Below are positions 9,739-17,312 of a stretch of DNA of 64,000 nt, piece by piece; positions within the stretch are counted from its first letter, which is position 1; each line of letters opens with the position of its first letter. The notes beneath the pieces were generated by a model, which was given only the letters and a program-made list of their open reading frames with translations, searched no databases and had not been told where the DNA came from. This stretch comes from DATMXT01 sp963662765 (GTDB lineage Bacteria > Bacillota > Clostridia > Oscillospirales > Feifaniaceae). The stretch is from positions 124,001-188,000 of the forward strand of contig CAXXUP010000008.1 in NCBI GenBank assembly GCA_963662765.2. Reading direction: 5' to 3'. Position numbers and translations under genes: made by a program.

Positions 9739-10812
9739 TCACATCAACATTTCGCGGGCCGCTTTCAGCACCTGGTCGCGGGTCAGAATAACCCCGCCGG
9801 AGCTTAAGACGGTGCGAATGTCGTCACAGCGGCGGGCGACCGCCGACTGCACATCCTCGAAATAGAGCGCCGGAATGGACATCTCGGCCACGAGAATACC
9901 CTTTAGTTTCTTGTAGTCGAGCGTTTCCCACGGTTCCCCCCCAAAGGGATAGAGCGCGATGGGACGGATGAGGCCGACCTTATGGCCCTCGGCCCGTAAC
10001 ACATCGACGGCAGAGCGGGCAATTCGGGCGGAGGTGCCATAGGCTGTGATGATGAGCTCGGCGTCCTTCGTCAGGTACTCCTCAACCATCGTCTCGGTCT
10101 TTTTCCAATCCTCGTACATTGCCGCCTCGCGAATGTTCTGCTCCATGATGGTCTTACCCATCTCCCAGCCGAGCATGCGCATGCCTTCACCGGGTTTGCG
10201 GCCGCCAAGCGCCCAAACGTCGGCCTTTTCGCGGATTTCGGCCATGCGCTCGTCCGTAATCATCGGGGGAAGGGAGACCGGCTCCATCATGACGGCAATG
10301 AACCCGTCGACCAGTAGGATGACGGGATACCGATACTGCTCCGCCTTTTCAAAGGACAGCCCCATGAGATCGACCGCCTCCTGCACCGTCGACGGCGCAT
10401 AGACGAGGGTGTGGAAGCCTCCGTTTCCGGAGGCCTTTGTGGCCTGGAAATAGTCCTGCTGGGCCGGTTTAATCTCACCGCATCCGGGGCCGCCCCGCAT
10501 GACCGAACAAATAACGCAGGGGAGCCTTGCCGCCGCCAAATAGGATATGCCCTCGCTTTTAAGCGCAATACCGCAGGAGGACGATGAGGTCATTGCCCTG
10601 ACGCCGCCGGAGGCGGCACCGTAAATCATATTGACTGAGGCGATTTCGCTCTCTCCCTGTACAAAGACGCCGCCGACCTCAGGCAACCGGCGGGAAAAGT
10701 ACTCGGGAATCTCATTTTGCGGGGTGATCGGGTAGCCGGCAAAAAAACGGCAGCCGGCCCGAACGGCAGATTCCGCAATGGCTTCGCTGCCCTTCATGAA
10801 AATTCTCTCCAC
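9739..10812 (-). CDS. vorB: 2-oxoacid:ferredoxin oxidoreductase, alpha subunit (VorB-type), copy 4
   Basis: A 357-residue alpha subunit closest in motif pattern to copy 1 (MRGGPGCGEIKPAQQ, same length). It starts with GTG at 10812, with an AGGAGAT ribosome site that itself lies beside the end of a vanished beta gene. TPP-pyrimidine region, GESE and MTSSSSCG are present. It is the first gene of the alpha-beta-alpha-beta run to 7149 and is separated from the upstream ferredoxin by about 290 bases holding a hairpin and a gene scar. Confidence 0.9.
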   Translation of the reverse strand: MERIFMKGSEAIAESAVRAGCRFFAGYPITPQNEIPEYFSRRLPEVGGVFVQGESEIASVNMIYGAASGGVRAMTSSSSCGIALKSEGISYLAAARLPCVICSVMRGGPGCGEIKPAQQDYFQATKASGNGGFHTLVYAPSTVQEAVDLMGLSFEKAEQYRYPVILLVDGFIAVMMEPVSLPPMITDERMAEIREKADVWALGGRKPGEGMRMLGWEMGKTIMEQNIREAAMYEDWKKTETMVEEYLTKDAELIITAYGTSARIARSAVDVLRAEGHKVGLIRPIALYPFGGEPWETLDYKKLKGILVAEMSIPALYFEDVQSAVARRCDDIRTVLSSGGVILTRDQVLKAAREMLM

Positions 10813-10824
10813 TGGTTCATCTCC

Positions 10825-10857
10825 TCACTTGTCTTGAACTACGCCGTGCGGGAACTC
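10825..10857 (-). pseudogene. Scar of a deleted OFOR beta-subunit gene (last 10 codons)
   Basis: Read on the minus strand, these bases encode EFPHGVVQDK followed by TGA. This lines up with the C-termini of intact beta genes here (EFPLGVIRDR at 8986, EYPLGVIRDK in copy 1). It sits where a beta gene should end, 12 bases before the next alpha start. Upstream of it no further beta sequence is recognisable, so a beta gene, and probably its alpha partner, was lost by deletion. Confidence 0.7.
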
Positions 10858-11013
10858 AGTTTGATTGGTACTGTGTCGTTTGTGTGTGCGCCGTGACATC
10901 GCCCCAGACGGCATAGCAGATCGCTCTGTACGCTGCTGCCATCCATCCGTTATAAAGAATATTCATGCCGACAGTGTCCACATCTCGGCCGGGGTAAAAT
11001 GGGCACGACTTTT

Positions 11014-11049
11014 AAAAAAAGCTGCAGCCGGCTTAAGGTCAAGCCGGCT
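11014..11049 (-). terminator. Probable terminator after the ferredoxin gene at 11101
   Basis: A 9-bp perfect stem (AGCCGGCTT / AAGCCGGCT, six-base loop) at 11026-11049. On the minus strand it is followed after five bases by seven T residues (11020-11014). It would end the upstream gamma-ferredoxin transcript before alpha copy 4. The gap between stem and T-run lowers confidence. Confidence 0.5.
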
Positions 11050-11100
11050 TTACGGGCGGCCCTTCGGCCATGGGGTATTAACCCACCAACCCGCCGGCTT

Positions 11101-11304
11101 TTATTTGAAAACGTCAATTGCCGCATCGGGGCACATGATGGCACAGAGCTTGCAACCGACACACTTTTCGATATTTACGGGTACGACATACAGGTAGCCC
11201 TTTGAGTTGACCTTTTTTCCCTCTGCAATCACTTTATTCGGACAAACCTGCACACAGTACAGACAGGCCTTGCAGTTCTCGGAGCGGATCTCAATTTTTG
11301 CCAT
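11101..11304 (-). CDS. 2-oxoacid:ferredoxin oxidoreductase, delta subunit (2x[4Fe-4S] ferredoxin), copy 2
   Basis: A 67-residue ferredoxin subunit with CKACLYCVQVCP and CVGCKLCAIMCP, predicted to hold two [4Fe-4S] clusters. ATG at 11304 has a GGAGG ribosome site. It lies downstream of gamma copy 2 across a 223-base gap that holds a GC-rich hairpin (11468-11496) without a T-run. Protein sequence is close to copy 1 (EIRSE, NSKGYLYVVPVN shared), so the two may be interchangeable. Confidence 0.9.
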   Translation of the reverse strand: MAKIEIRSENCKACLYCVQVCPNKVIAEGKKVNSKGYLYVVPVNIEKCVGCKLCAIMCPDAAIDVFK

Positions 11305-11527
11305 AGCCTTACCTCCAATATACATAATGGCTGCCAGCCGAAGTACGCGTATTGTTCTTTCGCCCTTCTATGTATTGTGGTATACCAAAAGAGGGGTTAT
11401 GAAAGCTGGGGCCTGAGTGACCTCCTCAACTCCACAACCCCAACGGTGCGGGACTTGCGGTGGCATGTGCGGGGCGGAGCCATTGTCCGCCCCGCAGTCA
11501 TGTCACCATTCCAAAGATATTCTGATA

Positions 11528-12079
11528 TTATTTCGCGGCCTTGCCGACTTCCATACCCTTGTCGAATGCCAGGTTGTTGATCGGGACCAGCTGCGGGCGC
11601 TTCTTGCCGAGCTTTTTCTCAGCGGTGTGCTTGACCTTGTCGGGCGGGAGCAGCTCAGTGAAGCCGATGTAAGCTCCCACCATCGCGAGGTTCGCGGCGC
11701 GCGCGTTTCCGCACTCCATCGCGATGTCGCCTGCCGGTACTTTGATGACCTTGATGTCCTTGCGGGTCGGCTCAACCGTCACGATCGAGCTGTTGATAAA
11801 CATCGTGCCGCCGGGCTTCAGTCTGCCCTCAAACTTGGTAAGCGACGGATCGTTCAAAACCATCAGGTCGTCCATCACGTCGGCCATCGGCGCGCCAATC
11901 ATCTCATCCGAGATGACGACGTAGCAGTTGGCGGTACCGCCGCGCTGCTCCGAGCCGTAGGACGGGAAGAAGGTGACAAACTTGTCGGTCGTCTCAGACG
12001 CCGTGTAGCACAGCAGCTGTCCGCAGACCATGACGCCCTGGCCGCCGAAGCCGCCAATGAGAAGTGTTCTCTCTGCCAT
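11528..12079 (-). CDS. 2-oxoacid:ferredoxin oxidoreductase, gamma subunit, copy 2
   Basis: A 183-residue gamma subunit, residue-for-residue the same as copy 1 at 6341-6892. Nine of about eleven silent base differences lie in the first 130 bases; the remaining 420 or so bases differ at two places. The similarity stops at the start and stop codons. This pattern suggests recent gene conversion rather than simple old duplication. It follows the frameshifted beta copy 5 by 14 bases with a ribosome site GGAGGA, and would complete the ferredoxin-alpha-beta-gamma set at the promoter end. Confidence 0.9.
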   Translation of the reverse strand: MAERTLLIGGFGGQGVMVCGQLLCYTASETTDKFVTFFPSYGSEQRGGTANCYVVISDEMIGAPMADVMDDLMVLNDPSLTKFEGRLKPGGTMFINSSIVTVEPTRKDIKVIKVPAGDIAMECGNARAANLAMVGAYIGFTELLPPDKVKHTAEKKLGKKRPQLVPINNLAFDKGMEVGKAAK

Positions 12080-12093
12080 AATCGTAATCCTCC

Positions 12094-12844
12094 TTATTCC
12101 TTATCCTTGTCGCGGAAGCAGCCGAGCTGGAACTCCTTGAGGGTGTTGTTGCGCATATAGTCAACAGACTCAAGGGGAGACAGGCCCCAGTTGGTCGGGC
12201 AGGTGGACATGCACTCGACAAAGGAGAAGCCCTTGTCGTCGACCTGGTTCTGGAAAGCCTTCTTGATGGCGGCCTTTGCCTTGATGATGTTGGGGGCGGA
12301 GTCGAAGGAAACGCGCTCAATGAAGTGGGGGGCGCCCAGCTGATTGAGGATTTCACACATATGCATCGGATAGCCGACGTCTTCCGACTTGCGGCCAAAG
12401 GGGGCGGTGGTGGCCTTCTGGCCGACCAGGGTGGTCGGGGCCATCTGGCCGCCGGTCATGCCGTAGGTCGAGTTGTTGACGAAAATGACGGCGATGTGCT
12501 CGCCGCGATTTGCAGCGTACATAATCTCGGAGAGGCCGATGGCGGCCAAGTCGCCGTCGCCCTGATAGGTGTAGACGATGGTGTCCTTAGGAGCTCTTCT
12601 CTTGAGGCCGGTGGCAACTGCCGGAGCGCGGCCGTGAGGAGCGTTCATTTTGTCGACATTCCAGTAGCGGGACGTGATGCAGCAGCAGCCGATACCGATG
12701 ACGCAGACGGTCTTGTCGAGGAGTCCGAGTTCTTCGGTGACCTCAGCGAACGGTCTTGGTGATGCAGCCATGCATGCAGCCGGGGCAAAAGCCGCCGACG
12801 ATCTCGGGCTGCAGGCCGCCAGTTCTCTTATATACTTTTTCCAT
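12094..12844 (-). pseudogene. 2-oxoacid:ferredoxin oxidoreductase, beta (TPP) subunit, copy 5, frameshifted
   Basis: From ATG at 12844 the frame gives MEKVYKRTGG through CPGCMHGCITKTV, then runs into a stop. One extra base at about 12748 puts the rest (AEVTEELGLLDKTVCVIG onward) in the next frame, which continues intact to the stop at 12094. That part holds GIGCC, GDGDLAAIG, NNSTYGMTGGQ and CPTNWG. Removing the extra base restores a normal beta subunit. The site is not a homopolymer. Either the module's beta subunit is truly broken, or this is a sequence error; all other genes of this module look intact. Confidence 0.8.
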
Positions 12845-12859
12845 TATAATTACCCCCTT

Positions 12860-13996
12860 TTACAGAGCCTTGACGGCATTGATGATCTCGTCACGGCCGA
12901 CAATAACGCCGCCGGAACGGCAGAAAGTCTTTATCGGGATGTTTTTGCCGGACAGGGCAATGGCATACTTCACATCCTCGACCATCTGGGCGGGGATGGA
13001 CATCTCTACATCAAGAATGACCTTGACCTTCTTCGGGTCGAGTTTCTCATAAGCATCATAGGGGAACGGATTGACAACGATCGGGCGGATGAGGCCGATC
13101 TTGACGCCGTCTTTGCGCATGGTGTCGACAACAGCCTTGCAGACGCGAGCGGAGGTACCGTACGCGGTCAGGACGATTTCGGCATCCTCAATCTTGTAGA
13201 ACTCGACAGCGGTGTCTTCCACGGCCCAACGGTCGTACATGGCTTCAGAGAGCTTGTTGGAGTACTCGAGGCTGTTGGGGCCATCGGGATCACGGCGGGT
13301 ACGCTTGGTGTTGTCGGCGTTGACATAGACAGCGCGGCCAACCCAAGAGTCGATCTCAATGAGTCTTCCGCCGCGGTAGCCCTTGCCGTTTACCAGCCAG
13401 TCATTGCGGGCAGCCTTGTCGGCGGCCAGCTCTTCGTCCGAGACCATGGCGGGCAGAACAACAGGCTCCATCATGGCGCCGATGCAACCGTCGGCCAGAA
13501 CCATAACGGGGTTGCGGTCTCTCTCGGCATATTTGAATGCCTTGTAGGTCATGTCAACCGCTTCCTGGACAGTGGAGGGTGCGAAGACGATCATTTTGAA
13601 ACCGCCGTTGCCCTGAGCTTTGGTGGCCTGCCAATAGTCCTGCTGAGAGGGCTGAATGGAGCCGCCGCCAGGGCCGCCGCGCATGACGTTGACGATAACG
13701 GCCGGAAGCGCCGAACCGGCGATATAAGAGATGCCCTCGGACTTCAGGGAAATACCGCAAGAAGATGAAGAGGTCATCGCTTTGTCGCCTGCGGAGGCGG
13801 CACCCATGATCATATTGACGGAAGCGACCTCGGACTCGCCCTGCACAAAACTGCCGTTAACTTCAGGCATTCTGCGGGACATATACTCCGGAATCTCGTT
13901 TTGGGGAGTGATCGGATAGCCGGCAAAGAAGCGGCAGCCGGCGCGTACGGCAGCTTCGGCAATCGCCTCGCAGCCCTTCATGAATTCTCTTTCCAT
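12860..13996 (-). CDS. vorB: 2-oxoacid:ferredoxin oxidoreductase, alpha subunit (VorB-type), copy 5
   Basis: A 378-residue alpha subunit, longer than the other copies because of an insert around residues 195-235 (NGKGYRGGRLIEIDSW region through TRRDPDGPNS). ATG at 13996 is preceded by AAGGAGG. Motifs AGYPITPQNEIPEY, GESE, MTSSSSCG and MRGGPGGG are conserved, and YWQATKA replaces the usual YFQATKA. It belongs to the promoter-proximal ferredoxin-alpha-beta-gamma module, the only one with all four subunits in uninterrupted order. Confidence 0.9.
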   Translation of the reverse strand: MEREFMKGCEAIAEAAVRAGCRFFAGYPITPQNEIPEYMSRRMPEVNGSFVQGESEVASVNMIMGAASAGDKAMTSSSSCGISLKSEGISYIAGSALPAVIVNVMRGGPGGGSIQPSQQDYWQATKAQGNGGFKMIVFAPSTVQEAVDMTYKAFKYAERDRNPVMVLADGCIGAMMEPVVLPAMVSDEELAADKAARNDWLVNGKGYRGGRLIEIDSWVGRAVYVNADNTKRTRRDPDGPNSLEYSNKLSEAMYDRWAVEDTAVEFYKIEDAEIVLTAYGTSARVCKAVVDTMRKDGVKIGLIRPIVVNPFPYDAYEKLDPKKVKVILDVEMSIPAQMVEDVKYAIALSGKNIPIKTFCRSGGVIVGRDEIINAVKAL

Positions 13997-14009
13997 GTTG
14001 TTTTCCTCC

Positions 14010-14213
14010 TTACTTATAGATCTCGATTGCGCCATCGGGGCACCGAATCGCGCACATTTTGCACGCGATGCAGGCATCCTGGTTGACGACAACGGCGTAG
14101 CGATAGCCGCTCGGATTCACATGGTCGCCGAGAGCCAGAACCTTTTTGGGGCAGGCGTCGACACAGAGTTCGCAGGCTTTGCAAGTCTTACTGTTGATCT
14201 CTACCTTTGGCAT
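14010..14213 (-). CDS. 2-oxoacid:ferredoxin oxidoreductase, delta subunit (2x[4Fe-4S] ferredoxin), copy 3
   Basis: A 67-residue ferredoxin subunit with CKACELCVDACP and CIACKMCAIRCP. It is the most divergent of the three delta subunits (NPSGYRYAVVVN against NSKGYLYVVPVN), and it precedes the longest alpha subunit. ATG at 14213 follows an AAAGGAGAG ribosome site. It lies 57 bases after the ATPase gene in the same direction. Confidence 0.9.
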   Translation of the reverse strand: MPKVEINSKTCKACELCVDACPKKVLALGDHVNPSGYRYAVVVNQDACIACKMCAIRCPDGAIEIYK

Positions 14214-14270
14214 AGCACTTCTCTCCTTTTGATATTGCTATATTTGTAAACACTGAGGTTCCAGTGGTTA

Positions 14271-15017
14271 CTACATGGAAAGCCCTCGAGGGCCTGTGGG
14301 AATGACGGGTGCGGGATTTTTCTGAAGCCAGGGGTACAGAATGTAGACCTGTACCGGAATGAGCGGCTCCTTGATGATGTCCTTAACCCGGTCGTACAGC
14401 GTTTCGAGCACGCAGACATAGTCGATGTTGGCGCCATTCGGACCTAAAATTTCCTTGAGCTTCTCGTTGCCGGCGAGAACTTCCTCCACAGTGGTGGTCA
14501 GTCCGAGGTTGGGATTGCTGATGACGTTGACATGTTTGACGCGGGAGACCGTTGTGATACGGCTCACCGTCTCTTCAATGCTCATGGCCGTCTTGGACCA
14601 AGGGCGATAGGTGTTGATAACAAAAAACACGCAGGTGCTATCGTCGTTGAGAATGTGGGAAAACTGTCCAATCATGCGGGCGCCGGTGGCATTTCCGCCG
14701 ATGTCCAGCAGCACGTAGGATTCCTTATCCATCAGATGCTCAATGACACCCGGCACGATGGTCGGGGCGTCAAGCAACTGTTTTTGACTGTGGAATACGA
14801 CGCCGGCATCCTCAAGTTGTTCGGAGACATCGCGCGAACGAAAGAGCGGCTTTGTCTGGTCCATGTCGAAGAAATGGACCTTTTTCGTGGCCACCTCCGC
14901 CATTCTAAAAGCGAAATTAATAGCCAGCTCAGACTTGCCGCTCCCTGCCTCTCCTATGAAAACGAAATTCTTCTTCTTTGCAAGCATTTCTTCAAAAATA
15001 CGGTTATCAATAGCCAT
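14271..15017 (-). CDS. P-loop ATP-binding protein at the head of the OFOR operon
   Basis: A 248-residue protein with Walker A GEAGSGKSE at residues 21-29, a hydrophobic strand ending in VLLDIGGNATG that resembles a MinD/ParA-type Walker B or switch, and HFFDMDQTKPLFRSRD after strand 2. This is a SIMIBI-like NTPase pattern. ATG at 15017 has an AAGGAGAA ribosome site. It is the first gene behind the strong promoter at 15131-15159 and is followed by ferredoxin, alpha, beta and gamma genes, so a role in assembling or activating the enzyme, for example cluster insertion, is an inference only. No closer family is recognised. Confidence 0.7.
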   Translation of the reverse strand: MAIDNRIFEEMLAKKKNFVFIGEAGSGKSELAINFAFRMAEVATKKVHFFDMDQTKPLFRSRDVSEQLEDAGVVFHSQKQLLDAPTIVPGVIEHLMDKESYVLLDIGGNATGARMIGQFSHILNDDSTCVFFVINTYRPWSKTAMSIEETVSRITTVSRVKHVNVISNPNLGLTTTVEEVLAGNEKLKEILGPNGANIDYVCVLETLYDRVKDIIKEPLIPVQVYILYPWLQKNPAPVIPTGPRGLSM

Positions 15018-15130
15018 AGCCGTCAATTTCTCCTTATTCTGTACGTTAAATCGCGCATCGATACGACAACAGTGTGCCCAAATACTGTTGTCGTGCATGA
15101 TGACAGCGTGTTGTGCTTTTGTACATTTAA

Positions 15131-15159
15131 ATTATACACGTGTCAGTTAAACCTGTCAA
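15131..15159 (-). promoter_or_regulatory. Consensus sigma-A promoter of the ATPase-OFOR operon
   Basis: On the minus strand: TTGACA (15159-15154), a 17-base spacer, then TATAAT (15136-15131). Both hexamers are perfect. It lies 114 bases upstream of the ATPase start and drives the OFOR locus. Confidence 0.9.
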
Positions 15160-15184
15160 TGAAAACAGGGGATTCCTCGCGTGT

Positions 15185-15234
15185 CAAGTTCACCAAAAAA
15201 CATAATTTTTTTTGTGAACTTGGTGGAGTTCCAC
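15185..15234. promoter_or_regulatory. Two inverted repeats upstream of the OFOR promoter, candidate operators
   Basis: CAAGTTCAC (15185-15193) is inverted as GTGAACTTG (15214-15222), and next to it lies the palindrome GTGGAGTTCCAC (15223-15234). They sit just upstream of the -35 box and downstream of the IclR-type regulator gene. The TGGA...TCCA half-sites resemble IclR-family operators. Which protein binds is inferred from position. Confidence 0.5.
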
Positions 15235-15320
15235 AAACATTGATGCTAAATATTCACTCTCGCCTCGAAATAGCAAGTATTTATTCAAGCCGGGCAGCGC
15301 TTTTGTATGTTGGTATACAA

Positions 15321-16128
15321 TCACATGAGTCCCATCTCTCGCGAGGCTCGTTTGGACATGGCCAGAACCTCACTCAAAACCTCCTCAAAGTTGCGCTCAA
15401 CCCGCTCCTGCGGTCCCGAGACGCTGATGACGGCCAAGGTGTCTCCGTCGGCGTTGAAAATGGGGGCCGCGATGCACATCAGGTTGTCGATGTACTCACT
15501 GCGATCACATGCGTACCCGTTTTCCCCGCGCTTTAGAGAGCTCGCCCAGCATGACGGCAGGATCAATGATGGTGTTTCGTGTGTAGCTCTTCATGCCGGA
15601 GAGCTTCATGGCCCGCAGGGCCTCCTCTTCAGTCATGGGAGCCATGAGAACCTTGCCCAGCGAGGTCGCGTGCGCCGGCAGCGTGTCGGTGATCTGGAGT
15701 GTGGGCGCGAAGACGTCGAACTGGTTGATGAGCAGCAGCACCGTCCCGTCTCCATTATATATCCCCACATGGAACTCCATTTTCCATCGGTCAACAAAAT
15801 TTCTTGAAAGCTGCTCAAGCACTCCCAAAAACGGAAAGCGCACCCTGTAGAGCCGCCCGATCTCGTACGCACGGCGACCGATGGTGAATTTGCCCGTCTC
15901 GGTATCGCGCTCTATAAAGTTGTGCGAGAGCAACGTGTTGAGGCTGGCGTAGAGCGTCGTGCGGTTTACACCAAGAACCTTCGCGAGCTCCGCGACACCA
16001 AGCGGTTTACGGGATCTGCCGAGCAGAGTAAGCATATCGAGCGCCCGCTCGAGACTTTTTACGGTGGTTTGGTCCCTCTCGGTCTTGTCCAAGTCACGCA
16101 CCTCCTGAATGTGTTCCGCGGCAGTCAT
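15321..16128 (-). pseudogene. IclR-family transcriptional regulator, frameshifted
   Basis: An N-terminal winged HTH (TTVKSLERALDMLTLLG through GVNRTTLYASLNTL) and an effector-binding domain typical of IclR regulators. The frame breaks near 15524-15527 in a run of four C (GGGG on the coding strand). Removing one base joins ...LSKARENGYACD to the rest (EYIDNLMCIAAPIFNADG through SVSGPQERV), restoring a full-length protein of about 268 residues. ATG at 16128 is chosen because the best promoter's start site falls close to an earlier ATG at 16152, and GGGAG precedes 16128. It lies next to the OFOR promoter. It may be decayed or a homopolymer sequencing error. Confidence 0.75.
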
Positions 16129-16161
16129 GACTCCCGACACCGCGTCATTCATATCCACATA

Positions 16162-16190
16162 ATTATAATGCCTGGTGTCATTATAATCAA
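16162..16190 (-). promoter_or_regulatory. Promoter of the IclR-type gene, overlapped by an inverted repeat
   Basis: On the minus strand TTGATT (16190-16185), 17 bases, TATAAT (16167-16162). The perfect inverted repeat ATTATAATG (16162-16170) / CATTATAAT (16179-16187) covers -10 and spacer, an arrangement expected for repression or autoregulation. Confidence 0.6.
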
Positions 16191-16235
16191 CGATAAAACC
16201 CTTTTTGTGTGCAAAAATATTTTTTGTGCAATATC

Positions 16236-16268
16236 TTGACAAACAATATTATACGTTGTATATTATTG
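16236..16268 (+). promoter_or_regulatory. Promoter of the padR operon with an overlapping near-palindrome
   Basis: TTGACA (16236-16241), 17 bases, TATATT (16259-16264). The near-palindrome from 16244 to 16268, with ATAC-GTT-GTAT at its centre, covers the spacer and -10. PadR regulators commonly bind AT-rich ATAC...GTAT repeats in their own promoters, so autorepression is likely. Confidence 0.7.
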
Positions 16269-16306
16269 TACGCAGAGATAATATTGCCTGAGAGGAGATG
16301 TAGCAT

Positions 16307-16627
16307 GTGACCTATTCAATTACGGCGCCGCTTCTCGACGCCCTCGTGCTGGCCGTTGTCAGCCGGGAAGAGACCTACGGGTACCGGATTACCCAGGATG
16401 TACGCGAGGCAATCGATGTTTCAGAATCCACGCTGTACCCGGTGCTGCGGCGGCTTCAAAAAGACGGCTGCCTTGAAACATATGACCGCGAAACAGGCGG
16501 ACGCAACCGCCGCTATTACCGTGCCACCCGCAAAGGCCACCTTCAAATTAAGGTATATGTTGAAGACTGGCGCACATACAAAGAAAAAATCGAACAAATC
16601 CTGTTAGGAGGTGAAGCGCATGACTAA
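16307..16627 (+). CDS. PadR-family transcriptional regulator
   Basis: A 106-residue winged-helix repressor: LDALVLAVVSREETYGYRIT is the typical PadR start, STLYPVLRRLQKDG the recognition helix, and GGRNRRYY the wing. GTG at 16307 is used because the nearby ATG at 16305 is out of frame and stops at once; AGGAG lies ten bases upstream. It overlaps the following DUF1700 gene by eight bases, a common PadR-DUF1700 pairing, and probably senses a membrane-related signal. The effector is unknown. Confidence 0.88.
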   Translation: MTYSITAPLLDALVLAVVSREETYGYRITQDVREAIDVSESTLYPVLRRLQKDGCLETYDRETGGRNRRYYRATRKGHLQIKVYVEDWRTYKEKIEQILLGGEAHD

Positions 16628-17312
16628 ACACGAATTCCTGGAACAGCTTAAAGCTGCCCTTGCCGCCCTGCCGGGCGACGAGCGCGAGGAGGCCATGCGA
16701 TATTATAACGACTATTTCGACGAATCCGGCCTCGGCGAGGCCGAGGTTGTCTCGCGGCTCGGCACTCCAAGCGAGGTCGCCGATACCATCCTGCGTGACT
16801 TTTACACCGGCTCCGAAAAGAGCTGGAACACTGAAATTCCCTACGAGAGCCGTACCAACGCAAACTCCGCCGGCGCCGGCAGCGCCGATGCAGACCCCAA
16901 CGACCGCAGTTTTCGCGGGGCGGTCAAGCGGGTGAGCGGCGCTCTGCCCACATGGGCATGGATTCTGCTCGCCTTTGTTACCATTCCGGTGTGGGGCCCC
17001 GTGCTGCTCTCGGCGGTCGGGGTGGTCTTCGGGGTGCTGTGTGCCGGTTTCGGCATACTTCTTTCACTGTGTCTCCTAGTGGTTATTCTTGTCGGGGTCG
17101 GTGTCGCCTCCCTCGCAAGCGGACTTGTGACACTGTTTTCCGCCCCGCCGGCATCCCTCATCATCATCGGCAGCGGCATTTTGCTCATAGCACTTGGCAC
17201 TCTGATTTCAATCCCGACCGTTTGGCTGTGGGGCCTTGTGCCTAAATTTTTCCGGGCTGTCTTCGCGGGGATCCGACGGGCCTTTTCCGGCGGAAAGGGG
17301 GTCACGGCATGA
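16620..17312 (+). CDS. DUF1700 family membrane protein
   Basis: A 230-residue protein with a cytoplasmic N-terminal helical domain (TKHEFLEQLKAALAALPGDE, residues 1-70, the DUF1700/HAAS type) and then four or so hydrophobic segments from about residue 105 to 215. ATG at 16620 is chosen over a GTG nine bases earlier because AGGAGG overlaps that GTG. It overlaps padR upstream, and its stop overlaps the DUF4097 gene start (ATGA). Such trios are thought to respond to envelope stress; the exact role is unknown. Confidence 0.85.
   Translation: MTKHEFLEQLKAALAALPGDEREEAMRYYNDYFDESGLGEAEVVSRLGTPSEVADTILRDFYTGSEKSWNTEIPYESRTNANSAGAGSADADPNDRSFRGAVKRVSGALPTWAWILLAFVTIPVWGPVLLSAVGVVFGVLCAGFGILLSLCLLVVILVGVGVASLASGLVTLFSAPPASLIIIGSGILLIALGTLISIPTVWLWGLVPKFFRAVFAGIRRAFSGGKGVTA

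Noticed and set aside
11468..11496. An 11-bp GC-rich hairpin as terminator of gamma copy 2
   Set aside because: There is no T-run on either strand, so termination is not supported; it is only noted in the neighbouring gene entry.
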